DNA of 64,000 nucleotides from Sphingomonas sp. UBA978 (GCF_002292295.1 NZ_DBBS01000014.1:157247-221246), one strand, 5' to 3'; positions 15,625-25,104 are shown, numbered from the stretch's first letter. Made by a program: numbers and translations. The notes: generated by a model not told the origin, from the letters alone.

Positions 15625-18132
15625 ATGGAATTTCCGCTGATCGCGCCCAATCCGCCGCGGCTGAGTGCGCTGACCGAGGGTTTGCGCCGGATCGAGGCGT
15701 CGGGCGTGTTCAGCAACAACGGCCCAGAAGTGCGCGCGTTCGAGGCGGAGATCACCGGGCGGATGTTCGGCGGCACCGGCGCGAGTCTGGCGGTCGGCAA
15801 TGCGACCTTGGGGCTGATGGTGGCGATGCGGCAGGCGGCGGGGATGCATCCGCGGCCCGGCACGCTGGCGCTGATGCCGGCACTGACCTTTGCCGCGACC
15901 GCGCAGGCGGCGCTCTGGGCGGGGCTGACGCCGCTGATCTGCGATATCGAGCCCGCGACATGGGCGGCCGATCCCGTGCAGGAAGAGGCGCTGCTGGCGC
16001 GCCACGGCGAGCGGATCGGCGTGATCGTGCCCTATGCGACGTTCGGGACGGCGATCGACCTCGACCGCTATGCGTGGCTGGCGAAACATTATCAGGTCGG
16101 CGTGGCGATCGATGCGGCGGCGTCGCTCGGCACGCTCGATGCCGACGGGCGCGGATTCGGGACGGGCGCGCCGTTCGCCATCGTCTATTCGATGCACGCG
16201 ACCAAGACCTTCTCGGTCGCGGAGGGCGGGCTGATCCACAGCGGCGATCGCGCCCTGATCGACCAGCTGCGCAGCATGATAAACTTCGGGTTCGAGGGCG
16301 GCCGCAGCGCGACCCTGCCCGGCATCAACGCCAAACTGCCCGAGGTGATCGCGCTGATGGCGCGCGCCAAGCTCGCCGAGATCGATGCGGTCTGCGACCA
16401 TCGCGCCGCGATCGACACCGCCTATCGCGCGGCGTTGCCGGCGTTCACGATGCAGGGGCGGCAGGGGCGGCGGCAGGCGACGCAGTTCATGCCGGTGCTG
16501 CTGCCCGCCGATCTCGCCGCCTATCGTCCGACGATCGTCGCCGCGCTGGCGGCGGACGGGGTCGGCGTCGGCCAGTATTTCAGCCCGCATATCGGCGAGC
16601 AGCCGCTGTTTCGCGACGTCGCGCTGGTCGAGCCGACGCCGGTCGCCGACGCCATCGCCGCACGGATGTTGAGCCTGCCGATCACCGATGCGATGACGCC
16701 GGCCGACGCGCCGGTGATCGCCGGACGATTGATGACGGCGATCGAACGGGTCGCGGACACCGCGATGGCGCGGATGGGAGAGACGATGCACGCGAGGGAC
16801 CTGTCGACGGTGGTGATCGGCGGCGGCCCCGCCGGCACCGCGATGCTGACGTCGGCGAGCAAGCAGAACAAGCTGGTGCCGCTGGTCGAGGCGGGCTTCG
16901 CGATCGTCGAGCGGCGGACGCGGATGGGCGCGGGCGAGCTTGGCAATTACGCGATCCGCTCGGACACCACCGCCGAAACCTTCCTGTCGGCGGTGAAGAA
17001 CAATCCGCATCCCGAACTCGCCGCGCTGGAGCATCATCCGGCCGGGCAGCTGATGCAGCGCTATGTCGCCGAGCTGGGCGCGCCGCTGACCGATACCGCG
17101 CCGCTGCTGTCGGTGACGGCGGACCGGCTGAAGGGCATCGTCGCGGCGCATGGCGGCGAGGTGCTGACCGGGCATGACGCGACCGCCGTGCAGCGCACCC
17201 CCGACGGCCGCTGGCGGACGACCGTCAGGGACGCATCCGGGATCGACCGTACGCTCGTGTCGCGCAACGTCGTCGTGGCGACGGGCGGCTATCAGACCGA
17301 CGAACAGGTCGCGGGCAAGCGCGTCGCCGGTGTGCCGCTGGGGACGCTCGCCGGCCGGCGGCTGATGCGGTCCGATACCCTGCTGCGGCTCGGCGGGGTC
17401 GAGCAGGTGCACGAGCGGCTGCGCGGACGACCCGCACCGAAGGTCGCGATCATCGGCGCCTCGACCAGCGCGATCGCGGCGGCGGTGCTGCTGCTCAAGA
17501 ACCAGCCGGGCTTCGCCTTCGGCGCGGGGGCGGTGACGATCCTGCATCGCCAGCCCCTGAAGCCCTTCTATCCGACGATCGCGGCGGCGCATGCCGAGGG
17601 TTTCCACGATTTCGACGAGAACGACATCTGCCCGGTCAGCGGCTTCGTGCTGCGGCTGGCGGGACTGCGGCTCGAATCGCGCGAGCTGGTGTTGCGGATG
17701 CTGGCGCTGGGCGGGCGGACCCCCGATCCGCGCGTCACCGCGCACCGGATCGCCGGCGACGGGGATGCCGAGGCGCGGCGGATCATCGCCGACGCCGATC
17801 TGGTGGTGGGGGCGCTCGGCTATCGGCCGCGCGCGGTGCCGCTGCTCGGGATCGACGGCACGCCGCTGGCGCTGGCGCACCACGAGGGGCGGCCGATGGT
17901 CGATCGCCACTGCCGCATCCTCGATGCGCAGGACCGTCCCGTCCCGGGCGCCTATGGCATCGGCCTGTCCGCGGGCTTCGTGCCCTGGGGACGGCTGGGC
18001 GGCGAGGCGAGCTTCCGCGGGCAGGCCAACGGCCTGTGGCTGTGGCAGAACGACGTCGGCCAGATGATCGTCGATCAGCTGCTGGGACTGGAGCAGCATG
18101 ACAGGGTGGCGGGCGACCGGGCCGCGGCATGA
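15625..18132 (+). CDS. Fusion: DegT/DnrJ/EryC1/StrS aminotransferase + FAD-dependent oxidoreductase
   Basis: 835 residues in one uninterrupted frame. Residues 1-385 are a fold-type I PLP aminotransferase of the DegT sugar-aminotransferase family: NAT loop near 60, AIDAAAS with D163, and Schiff-base K194 in SMHATKTFSVAEGG. Residues 390-835 are a flavoprotein: FAD Rossmann motif VVIGGGPAG (396-404), ATGGYQ, a second NAD(P)H-type motif VAIIGASTSA (607-616), and a late FAD motif GAYGIGLSAG. This second half resembles N-hydroxylase/flavin monooxygenase-type oxidoreductases. An internal ATG at 16792 could be a relic of two genes, but no stop separates them. Start ATG 15625 has AGGA upstream. It overlaps the next gene (ATGA). 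Substrate unknown; an amino sugar or amino acid that is aminated and then oxidised is plausible. Confidence 0.8.
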   Translation: MEFPLIAPNPPRLSALTEGLRRIEASGVFSNNGPEVRAFEAEITGRMFGGTGASLAVGNATLGLMVAMRQAAGMHPRPGTLALMPALTFAATAQAALWAGLTPLICDIEPATWAADPVQEEALLARHGERIGVIVPYATFGTAIDLDRYAWLAKHYQVGVAIDAAASLGTLDADGRGFGTGAPFAIVYSMHATKTFSVAEGGLIHSGDRALIDQLRSMINFGFEGGRSATLPGINAKLPEVIALMARAKLAEIDAVCDHRAAIDTAYRAALPAFTMQGRQGRRQATQFMPVLLPADLAAYRPTIVAALAADGVGVGQYFSPHIGEQPLFRDVALVEPTPVADAIAARMLSLPITDAMTPADAPVIAGRLMTAIERVADTAMARMGETMHARDLSTVVIGGGPAGTAMLTSASKQNKLVPLVEAGFAIVERRTRMGAGELGNYAIRSDTTAETFLSAVKNNPHPELAALEHHPAGQLMQRYVAELGAPLTDTAPLLSVTADRLKGIVAAHGGEVLTGHDATAVQRTPDGRWRTTVRDASGIDRTLVSRNVVVATGGYQTDEQVAGKRVAGVPLGTLAGRRLMRSDTLLRLGGVEQVHERLRGRPAPKVAIIGASTSAIAAAVLLLKNQPGFAFGAGAVTILHRQPLKPFYPTIAAAHAEGFHDFDENDICPVSGFVLRLAGLRLESRELVLRMLALGGRTPDPRVTAHRIAGDGDAEARRIIADADLVVGALGYRPRAVPLLGIDGTPLALAHHEGRPMVDRHCRILDAQDRPVPGAYGIGLSAGFVPWGRLGGEASFRGQANGLWLWQNDVGQMIVDQLLGLEQHDRVAGDRAAA

Positions 18133-19181
18133 GCGATCCGGTCGTTTCGGTCGTCATCCCCGGCTATAACGGGGCGGCGTTCATCGGCGATACGCTGGTG
18201 TCGCTCGCCGCACAGACGCTGACCGAATGGGAGGCGATCGTGGTCGACGATTGTTCGTCGGACGACACGCGCGACCTCGTGCGCAGCTGGGCCGACCCGC
18301 GCGTCCGCCTGATCGAGAATGCGGAGAACGGCGGCCCGGTGCGCACCCGCAACCGCGGTGTGGCCGCGGCGCGGGGGCGCTATATTGCCGGGCTGGACCA
18401 GGACGACCTCTGCCACCCCAGGCGGCTGGCGACGCAGGTCGCCTATCTGGAGGCGCATCCCGACGTCGTGCTGGTCGGTACGCAGGCGGAGCAGCTGCGC
18501 GACGGCAAGGTGTCGGCGATGCATTATGCGCCGCACACGACGCCCGACCTGATCGCCTGGCTGAGCTGGATCGAGAATCCGATCGTCTGGTCGACGGTGA
18601 TGATCCGCGGCGAGGTCGCGCGGCGGCTCGACCCGTTCACCCGGCCCGAGATCCTCTATGCCGAGGATTTCGACCTTTATGGCCGTATATCGGCGTTCGG
18701 CCGGATCGCGCGGATCGACGCGCCGCTGCTGGTCTACCGCCAGCATGCCGGCGGCGCGTCGAAACGCTTCACCGACACGATGCGGGCATCGGCGACGCGC
18801 GTGCTGGCCGAACGTCATGCGTCGTTGCTGGGGGATGATGCGGCGGCGGCGCTCGCGCGCCTGCTGGTGCTGCACAATATGGGCGGCGAACCGGTGCCGG
18901 ACCGCACGACGCTGATCCGGCTGGGCAACGGCATCGCGACCCTGCAGGCCGCCTTCATCGCGCAGCATCGGCCGGATGCGGAAAGCCGCAAGCTGATCCG
19001 CTGGGAAACCGCCCGGCGCTGGGCGCGGATCGGGCGGGCGGGGCTGCGCTCCGGCGCGGTCGGCATCGGCGACGTGCTCGCGGCGCGACCGCCGCACCTG
19101 GGCCTCGGCTATGCCGGGATCGAGACGTTGCTCTGGTGCGGCGCGATCGGCGCGGGGCGACGGCTGCGTCGTGCCGTCTGA
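18129..19181 (+). CDS. Glycosyltransferase family 2
   Basis: 350 residues, GT-A fold. N-terminal VVSVVIPGYNGAAFIGDTL and VVDDCSSDDT bind the nucleotide; the DxD-type metal site is GLDQDDLCHP; YAEDFDLYGR is the usual ED acceptor-side motif. The last 100 residues are basic and Ala-rich and could touch the membrane. Its ATG overlaps the stop of the aminotransferase/oxidoreductase fusion (ATGA), so translation is coupled and the two probably serve one pathway. Donor and acceptor are not known. Confidence 0.87.
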   Translation: MSDPVVSVVIPGYNGAAFIGDTLVSLAAQTLTEWEAIVVDDCSSDDTRDLVRSWADPRVRLIENAENGGPVRTRNRGVAAARGRYIAGLDQDDLCHPRRLATQVAYLEAHPDVVLVGTQAEQLRDGKVSAMHYAPHTTPDLIAWLSWIENPIVWSTVMIRGEVARRLDPFTRPEILYAEDFDLYGRISAFGRIARIDAPLLVYRQHAGGASKRFTDTMRASATRVLAERHASLLGDDAAAALARLLVLHNMGGEPVPDRTTLIRLGNGIATLQAAFIAQHRPDAESRKLIRWETARRWARIGRAGLRSGAVGIGDVLAARPPHLGLGYAGIETLLWCGAIGAGRRLRRAV

Positions 19182-19251
19182 GCCCGCGCCCGCCCGCCCC
19201 GATAATCTACGCATGACGCGGGCTCCAAGCCGCGCTAATGCCGCGGCACCT

Positions 19252-22053
19252 ATGACCGACGCTCCCGACACCGCCCCGACAGACTGGCGCGACACCGTCT
19301 TCCTGCCGAAGACCGATTTTCCGATGAAGGCGGGCCTCGCCGCAAAGGAGCCGGCGATCCTGGAGCGATGGGCGCGGATCGGCGTCTACGACCGGCTACG
19401 CGAGCAGCGCGCCGGGCGGGAGCGCTTCATCCTGCACGACGGCCCGCCCTACGCCAACGGCGACATCCACATGGGCCATGCGATGAACAAGGTGCTGAAG
19501 GACATCATCGTCCGCAGCCAGTCGCTGATGGGCAAGGATGCGCCCTACGTACCGGGCTGGGACTGCCACGGCCTGCCGATCGAATGGAAGGTCGAGGAGG
19601 CGTATCGGGCGAAGAAGCGGAACAAGGACGAGGTGCCGGTCGCGCAGTTCCGCGCCGAATGCCGCGCCTATGCCGACACGTGGGTGGGCGTGCAGCGCGA
19701 CCAGTTCCAGCGGCTGGGCGTGATGGGCGACTGGGCCGATCCGTATCTGACGATGAACTACGACGCAGAGGCGACGATCGTCGGCGAATTGCTCAAGTTC
19801 GCCGAGAGCGGCCAGCTCTATCGCGGCGCCAAGCCCGTCATGTGGTCGCCGGTCGAGAAGACCGCGCTGGCCGAGGCGGAGGTCGAATATGAAGACATCG
19901 TCTCGACCCAGATCGACGTCGGCTTCGAGATCGCCACCGCGCCGGAAGCGGACATCCTGGTCGGGGCGACCGCGGTGATCTGGACGACGACGCCGTGGAC
20001 GATCCCGGTCAATCAGGCGCTCGCCTATAATCCGGCGCTCGATTACGTGCTGTTCGCATGTGGCGGCCGGCGTTTCCTCGTCGAGGAAAACCTGATGGAG
20101 GCGTTCGGCAAGCGCACCGGCATCGCGATGGAGGAATTCCTCGCGCTGGTGAAGGGCGCCGCGCTGGAGGGCGCGACCGCGCTGCATCCGATGCATCGCG
20201 TCGGCGGCTTTTTCGCGAAACCGCGGCCGTTCCTGCCGGGCGAATTCGTGACGCGCGAGGCCGGCACCGGCCTCGTCCACATGGCGCCCGACCATGGTGA
20301 GGACGATTTCCTGCTGTGCAAGGCGCATGGCATCGATCCGGTGTTCGCGGTCGATGGCGCGGGCATGTACCGCGCCGACTGGGGCTGGCTCGGCGGGCAG
20401 GGCAGCGTCATCAACAAGAAGTTCGTCGCGAGCGACGGGCCGATCTGCACCGACCTGCGCGCGGCGAACGCCTTGCTGTCGGCGTCGGACGATTTCGCGC
20501 ACAGCTACCCGCATTCGTGGCGGTCGAAGGCGAAGGTGATCTTCCGCGCGACGCCGCAATGGTTCATCCCGATGGACCGCGCGATCCTCAACGCCGGCGA
20601 CGGTGCGACCAGCGGGGCGAGCAACGGCGCGACGCTGCGCGAGACCGCGCTCGACGCGATCGAGCATACCGACTGGGTGCCGGCGCGGTCGCAGAACCGC
20701 ATCCGTTCGATGGTCGAGGGGCGGCCCGACTGGGTCATCAGCCGCCAGCGCGCCTGGGGCGTGCCGATCGCGCTCTACGTCAACCGCACGAGCGGCGACT
20801 ATCTCAACGATCCGGCGGTCAATGCGCGGATCGTCGCCGCCTTCCGCGACGGCGGCGCGGATGCGTGGTTCACCGCGGACCACCAGACGCTGCTCGGCGC
20901 GGCGCATGACCTCGCCGATTACGAGCCGCAGAACGACATCCTCGACGTCTGGTTCGACAGCGGCTCGACCCACGTCTTCACCGTCGAGGCACGCTACGGT
21001 GCGGACGTCCGCGCCAATCTGTATCTCGAGGGCAGCGACCAGCATCGCGGCTGGTTCCAGTCGTCGCTCCTCGAAAGCTGCGGCACACGCGGACGGGCGC
21101 CGTACGATGCGGTGCTGACCCACGGCTTCGCGCTCGACGGGCAGGGGCGCAAGATGTCGAAAAGCCTCGGCAACGTCGTCGATCCGCTCAAGGTGATCGG
21201 CGAGAGCGGCGCTGACATCCTGCGCATGTGGGTCGCCTCGACCGACTATTTCGACGACGTGCGGATCGGCAAGGAGGTGCTCGGCACCGCGTCCGACGGC
21301 TATCGCAAGCTGCGCAACACCTTCCGCTACCTGCTCGGCGCGCTTGACGGGTTCGACGAGAGCGAGCGGGTCGAGGTGGAGGAAATGCCCGAGCTGGAAC
21401 GCTACGTGCTGACCCTGCTCGGCCAGCTCGACATGGACCTGCGCGAGGCGGCGGACGGCTATGAACTCAACCGCTATTTGCGTCGCCTGACCGACTTCGC
21501 CAACGAGGATCTGTCCGCCTTCTTCTTCGATATCCGCAAGGATTCGCTCTATTGCGATGCGGCGACCGATCCGAAGCGGCGCGCCTACCGGACGGTGCTC
21601 GACACGCTGTTCCATGCGCTCGTCCGCTACGCCGCGCCGATCCTGTGCTTCACCGCCGAGGAAGTGTGGCAGGCGCGCTTCCCGAGCGAGGATGGCTCGG
21701 TGCATTTCCTCGAATGGCCCGAGCTGCCGGCGTTGCCCGGGGACGAGCCGCTCGCTACCGACTGGGCTGACGTGCGTCGCCTGCGCACCACGGTGACCGA
21801 GGCGATCGAGCCGCTGCGCCGCGAGAAGACCGTCCGCTCCAGCCTCGAGGCCGAAGTGACGGTGCCGGAGATGCCGCTGTCGGCGGCGGCGCTGGCGGAG
21901 ACGTTCATCGTCGCGCGGGTGAGCAAGGGCGAGGATGTCGCGGTGAGCCGCACCGACTATCGCAAGTGCGGCCGCTGCTGGCGGCACCTGCCCGAGGTGA
22001 GCGTGGACGGTGCGCTGTGCGATCGCTGCGACAGCGTGGTCGCCCATGCGTAA
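19252..22053 (+). CDS. ileS: Isoleucine--tRNA ligase
   Basis: 933 residues, class I synthetase that charges tRNA-Ile. The HIGH motif is HMGH (73-76) in PPYANGDIHMGHAMNKVLKD, the KMSKS loop is GRKMSKSLGNVV, the editing domain lies between them, and a C-terminal zinc finger has CGRCWRH...CDRC. ATG 19252 is used; an in-frame ATG at 19213 would add 13 residues. It ends in ATGCGTAA, whose ATG starts lspA. The ileS-lspA order is the usual housekeeping arrangement. Confidence 0.97.
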   Translation: MTDAPDTAPTDWRDTVFLPKTDFPMKAGLAAKEPAILERWARIGVYDRLREQRAGRERFILHDGPPYANGDIHMGHAMNKVLKDIIVRSQSLMGKDAPYVPGWDCHGLPIEWKVEEAYRAKKRNKDEVPVAQFRAECRAYADTWVGVQRDQFQRLGVMGDWADPYLTMNYDAEATIVGELLKFAESGQLYRGAKPVMWSPVEKTALAEAEVEYEDIVSTQIDVGFEIATAPEADILVGATAVIWTTTPWTIPVNQALAYNPALDYVLFACGGRRFLVEENLMEAFGKRTGIAMEEFLALVKGAALEGATALHPMHRVGGFFAKPRPFLPGEFVTREAGTGLVHMAPDHGEDDFLLCKAHGIDPVFAVDGAGMYRADWGWLGGQGSVINKKFVASDGPICTDLRAANALLSASDDFAHSYPHSWRSKAKVIFRATPQWFIPMDRAILNAGDGATSGASNGATLRETALDAIEHTDWVPARSQNRIRSMVEGRPDWVISRQRAWGVPIALYVNRTSGDYLNDPAVNARIVAAFRDGGADAWFTADHQTLLGAAHDLADYEPQNDILDVWFDSGSTHVFTVEARYGADVRANLYLEGSDQHRGWFQSSLLESCGTRGRAPYDAVLTHGFALDGQGRKMSKSLGNVVDPLKVIGESGADILRMWVASTDYFDDVRIGKEVLGTASDGYRKLRNTFRYLLGALDGFDESERVEVEEMPELERYVLTLLGQLDMDLREAADGYELNRYLRRLTDFANEDLSAFFFDIRKDSLYCDAATDPKRRAYRTVLDTLFHALVRYAAPILCFTAEEVWQARFPSEDGSVHFLEWPELPALPGDEPLATDWADVRRLRTTVTEAIEPLRREKTVRSSLEAEVTVPEMPLSAAALAETFIVARVSKGEDVAVSRTDYRKCGRCWRHLPEVSVDGALCDRCDSVVAHA

Positions 22054-22555
22054 CGCTCCCGTCGCCGGCCTCGTCACCGCGGCGATCCTGTTCGTCGCGG
22101 ATCAGGCGTCGAAGTTCGCGGTCACCGACGTGCTGCAGCTCAACGAGCTGACCGCCGAACGCGTCATCACACCCTTCTTCAACCTGCGCTTCGTTGCCAA
22201 CCACGGCATCTCGCTGGGGCTGCTGCACGCCGACAGCAACACGATGCGCTGGGCGCTGGTGGCGATGACCGGCGCGATCGCGGTGGCGGTCGCGGTGTGG
22301 ATGACGCGCGAACCCAACCGCGCCGACCGGATCGCGCTGGGTGCGATCCTGGGCGGGGCGCTCGGCAATATCGTCGACCGCGTGCGGTTCGGCTATGTCG
22401 TCGATTTCGCCGACCTGCATTTCGGCGACTGGCGGCCGTTCCTCGTCTTCAACGTCGCCGATGCGGCGATCACCCTCGGCGTGCTGGTGCTGCTTGTCCG
22501 CGCGCTCCTGATGCGCGACAAGCGCGATATTCCCTCGGAGAATCCCCATGCGTAA
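22046..22555 (+). CDS. lspA: Lipoprotein signal peptidase II
   Basis: 169 residues with four membrane helices. The aspartic-protease catalytic pair is D120 (GYVVDFAD) and D139 (FNVADAAIT); the upstream GGALGNIVDRVR motif is conserved, and the N-x-G site is ANHGIS. It removes signal peptides from prolipoproteins in the inner membrane after lipidation. Its ATG lies inside the ileS stop region (8-bp overlap ATGCGTAA), and its own end has the same overlap with the next gene. Confidence 0.96.
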   Translation: MRNAPVAGLVTAAILFVADQASKFAVTDVLQLNELTAERVITPFFNLRFVANHGISLGLLHADSNTMRWALVAMTGAIAVAVAVWMTREPNRADRIALGAILGGALGNIVDRVRFGYVVDFADLHFGDWRPFLVFNVADAAITLGVLVLLVRALLMRDKRDIPSENPHA

Positions 22556-22961
22556 GTCAGTTCCGATTCTCGCCGGCCTCGCCTGCGTCGTCCTCCTCTC
22601 GGGCTGCGGCAAGCGCGGCTACGACCGGGCGCGCCCCGACGAGTTCGCGGTCGCGCGTCAGGCGCCGCTGGTGGTTCCGCCCGATTTCAACCTCGTCCCC
22701 CCGCAGCCCGGCACCGCCCGCCCGCAGGACAATGCGACGCAGGCACAGACGCTCGACGCGCTGTTCGGCGGCAACACGCAGCGGTCGGCGGCGGAAAACG
22801 GCGTCGTCAGCCAGGCCGGCGGCGATACCGCGGATGCCGGCATCCGCTCGTCGGTCGGCGATCCCTCGACCAACGTCGTCGACAAGGGCGCGACGACCCG
22901 CGACATCGTCGCGGCGCCCGAGGGCGACGGCCAGGACGCCCGCGCCTCGGCAACGAAGTAA
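22548..22961 (+). CDS. DUF3035-type lipoprotein
   Basis: 137 residues, lipoprotein signal MRKSVPILAGLACVVLLSGC with lipidated Cys20, then a conserved segment RPDEFAVARQAPLVVPPDF and a low-complexity Gly/Ala/Thr tail. It matches the DUF3035 proteins that accompany lspA in sphingomonads. Function unknown; probably anchored in the envelope. Translation is coupled to lspA through an ATGCGTAA overlap. Confidence 0.85.
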   Translation: MRKSVPILAGLACVVLLSGCGKRGYDRARPDEFAVARQAPLVVPPDFNLVPPQPGTARPQDNATQAQTLDALFGGNTQRSAAENGVVSQAGGDTADAGIRSSVGDPSTNVVDKGATTRDIVAAPEGDGQDARASATK

Positions 22962-22972
22962 CGGACGTTCGT

Positions 22973-23035
22973 CATTGCCAGCATAGCAACTCCGGAGCCT
23001 CATTCGGACGCTCCGGAGCCGCTAAGCCTGCAATG
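22973..23035. repeat. Long imperfect hairpin between convergent genes
   Basis: Arms CATTGCCAGCATAGCAACTCC... and the complement ending CCTGCAATG pair over about 20 of 26 positions, with GCTCCGGAGC-type centres. It sits between the convergent lipoprotein and metC genes, where it could act as a bidirectional terminator or a REP-type element. Confidence 0.55.
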
Positions 23036-23048
23036 ATGCGTTACCGGC

Positions 23049-24260
23049 TCACGCCAACGCCCGGAACGCGGCCAGTCCGCGCTCCAGATCGGCGATGAGG
23101 TCGGCGGGGTCTTCCAGCCCGATATGCAACCGGACCAGCGGCCCGGCATAGGCGCGCGGCGCAGCGGTGCGGATGCGCGCCGGGTCCGCCGGGATGGCGA
23201 GGCTTTCGAAGCCGCCCCAGCTGTAGCCGATACCGAACAAGTTGAGTGTATCGATCAACGCGGCACGCGCCGCCTCGTCGCCGCCGTTGAGCACGAACGA
23301 GAACAGCCCGCTCGATCCCTTGAAGTCGCGCGCCCAGAGCGCGTGGCCGGGGCAGGAGGGCAGGGCGGGGTGGAGCACCTCCGCGACCTCCGGCCGGTCC
23401 TGCAACCAGCGCGCGATCTCCAGCGCGCTGCGCTGATGCTGCGCGAGCCGCACCGCCATCGTGCGCAGGCCGCGGCTGGCGAGCCAGCTGTCGTCGGGGG
23501 AGGCGACCTGCCCGAGCTGGAAGCTCATGTCGCGCAGCCGCGCGAAATGGCCCGGCGCGGCGGTGACCGATCCGAGCATGACGTCGCTATGGCCGACGAC
23601 ATATTTGGTCGCGGCGAGGATCGTCAGGTCGACGCCCTTTTCGATCGCGGGGAAGAACAGCGGCGTCGCCCAGGTGTTGTCGAGCAGCGTCACCAGCCCG
23701 TGCGCCTTCGCGACCGCGACGATCGCCGGCACGTCCTGCACCTCGAAGGTCAGGCTGCCGGGGCTTTCCATGAAGATGGCTTTGGTCGCCGGGCCGATCA
23801 GTCCGGCGATGCCGGCGCCGATCAGCGGATCGTAGAAGCGCGTGGTGATGCCGAACCGCTTGAGCAGCTGCATCGCCTGCCCGCGCGTCGGGTCGTAGGC
23901 GCTGTCGACGAGCAGCAGTTCGTCGCCGGGCGACAGCACCGACAGCAGCGCCGCGGCGATCGCGGCGACGCCCGAGGGGTAGAGGAAGGTCGCCTCCGCC
24001 CCCGGTTCGAGGCTGGTCAGCGCGTCGGCAAGGCTCCATTGCGTCGGCGTGCCGCGGCGGCCGTAATAGAGGCGGTGGTGCGTGTCCTTGCCGGCATTGG
24101 CACGCAGGTCGGCGATGCTGTCGTACAGGATCGTCGAGGCGCGCCAGACCGGCGGGTTGACGATCCCGCCGGTCCATTCCTTGCGGCGGCCGGCCTGGAC
24201 GACGCGGGTGGCGTCGCCCAGGGTTCGATCCGGCACGCGGTCATCGCTATTATCCGTCAA
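23049..24260 (-). CDS. metC: Cystathionine beta-lyase
   Basis: 403 residues, PLP-dependent Cys/Met metabolism enzyme family. YYGRRGTPTQ (about 65-74) and SPGSLTFEVQD are typical, and the PLP lysine is K219 in ILAATKYVVGHSD. It converts cystathionine to homocysteine in methionine synthesis. The apparent start is TTG 24260, overlapping the sseA stop by 11 bp with GGGAAAAGG right before it; GTG 24236 is the alternative. Downstream of and probably co-transcribed with sseA. Confidence 0.92.
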   Translation of the reverse strand: MTDNSDDRVPDRTLGDATRVVQAGRRKEWTGGIVNPPVWRASTILYDSIADLRANAGKDTHHRLYYGRRGTPTQWSLADALTSLEPGAEATFLYPSGVAAIAAALLSVLSPGDELLLVDSAYDPTRGQAMQLLKRFGITTRFYDPLIGAGIAGLIGPATKAIFMESPGSLTFEVQDVPAIVAVAKAHGLVTLLDNTWATPLFFPAIEKGVDLTILAATKYVVGHSDVMLGSVTAAPGHFARLRDMSFQLGQVASPDDSWLASRGLRTMAVRLAQHQRSALEIARWLQDRPEVAEVLHPALPSCPGHALWARDFKGSSGLFSFVLNGGDEAARAALIDTLNLFGIGYSWGGFESLAIPADPARIRTAAPRAYAGPLVRLHIGLEDPADLIADLERGLAAFRALA

Positions 24261-25104
24261 CCTTTTCCCGGGCTCCCATGGCCTTGGGCGTCGAGCGATC
24301 CGCTCCCCATTCCGACCAGCTGCCGTCGTAGAGCGCGGAGTCCTTGCCCAGCAAGTGCAGACCGAAGGCGAGCGTCGATGCAGTGATCCCCGAACCGCAG
24401 GTCAGCGCGATCGGCTGGTCGAGATCGATCCCGGCGCCCTCGAACGCGGCCTTCAGCTCCGCACCCTGTTTCCACGTGCCGTCGCCGTTGAAGATTCCCG
24501 TGTACGGCAGGTTCTTCGACCCCGGGATATGGCCGGCGTGCGTCGCCGGGCGCGGATCGGGTTCCTCGCCGGTGAAGCGGGCCGCCGAGCGCGCGTCGAG
24601 CACCTGTTCGGCACCGCTGTCGAGGTTCGCCTTCATCTGGGCGAGGTCGCGCACGTTCTTCCGGTCCGCCCAGACGGTGAAGTGGCGGTGGCGCAGCGTT
24701 TCCTTGCCGCTCGCCGTCTCGCGCCCCTCGGCCTGCCATTTGGCGAGGCCGCCGTCGAGGATCGCGACGTCGTGCGCGCCGAAGGTGCGCAGCATCCACC
24801 AGGCGCGCGCGGCGGTATGCCACGGCGAGGCGTCGTAGAGCACGATGCGGCTGCCGTCGCCGAGTCCGAGGCTCTGCATCCGGCTCGCGAATTTCTCCGC
24901 GGTCGGCAGCATCATCGGCAGGTCGGTGTCGGTATCGCGCAATTCGCCGAGGTTCATGAACACCGCGCCCGGGATATGCGCCTTTTCATATTCGGCGGCG
25001 GGATCGCGGCCGAGGGCGGCATCCACATAGGTGGCATCGACGATCCTGAGGTCGCTCGCGCCGAGTTCCCCGGCCAGCCATTCGGTCGTCACCAACGCGT
25101 CCAT
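24250..25104 (-). CDS. sseA: 3-mercaptopyruvate sulfurtransferase (two-domain rhodanese)
   Basis: 284 residues with two rhodanese domains; the N-terminal one is inactive, the C-terminal one has the catalytic loop CGSGITA with C236. This loop type fits mercaptopyruvate rather than thiosulfate sulfurtransferase. ATG 25104 is preferred over 25116 because GGAGAG stands a few bases before it. It heads a two-gene sulfur unit with metC. Confidence 0.9.
   Translation of the reverse strand: MDALVTTEWLAGELGASDLRIVDATYVDAALGRDPAAEYEKAHIPGAVFMNLGELRDTDTDLPMMLPTAEKFASRMQSLGLGDGSRIVLYDASPWHTAARAWWMLRTFGAHDVAILDGGLAKWQAEGRETASGKETLRHRHFTVWADRKNVRDLAQMKANLDSGAEQVLDARSAARFTGEEPDPRPATHAGHIPGSKNLPYTGIFNGDGTWKQGAELKAAFEGAGIDLDQPIALTCGSGITASTLAFGLHLLGKDSALYDGSWSEWGADRSTPKAMGAREKVDG

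Noticed and set aside
15574..18099. 841-codon open frame opposite the fusion gene
   Set aside because: His/Arg/Gln-rich shadow of the aminotransferase/oxidoreductase, which has clear motifs in its own frame.
19252..22053. ileS next to the fusion/GT2 genes as a self-resistance synthetase
   Set aside because: It is followed by lspA in the usual housekeeping order and looks like a normal IleRS; no second ileS marker is seen.
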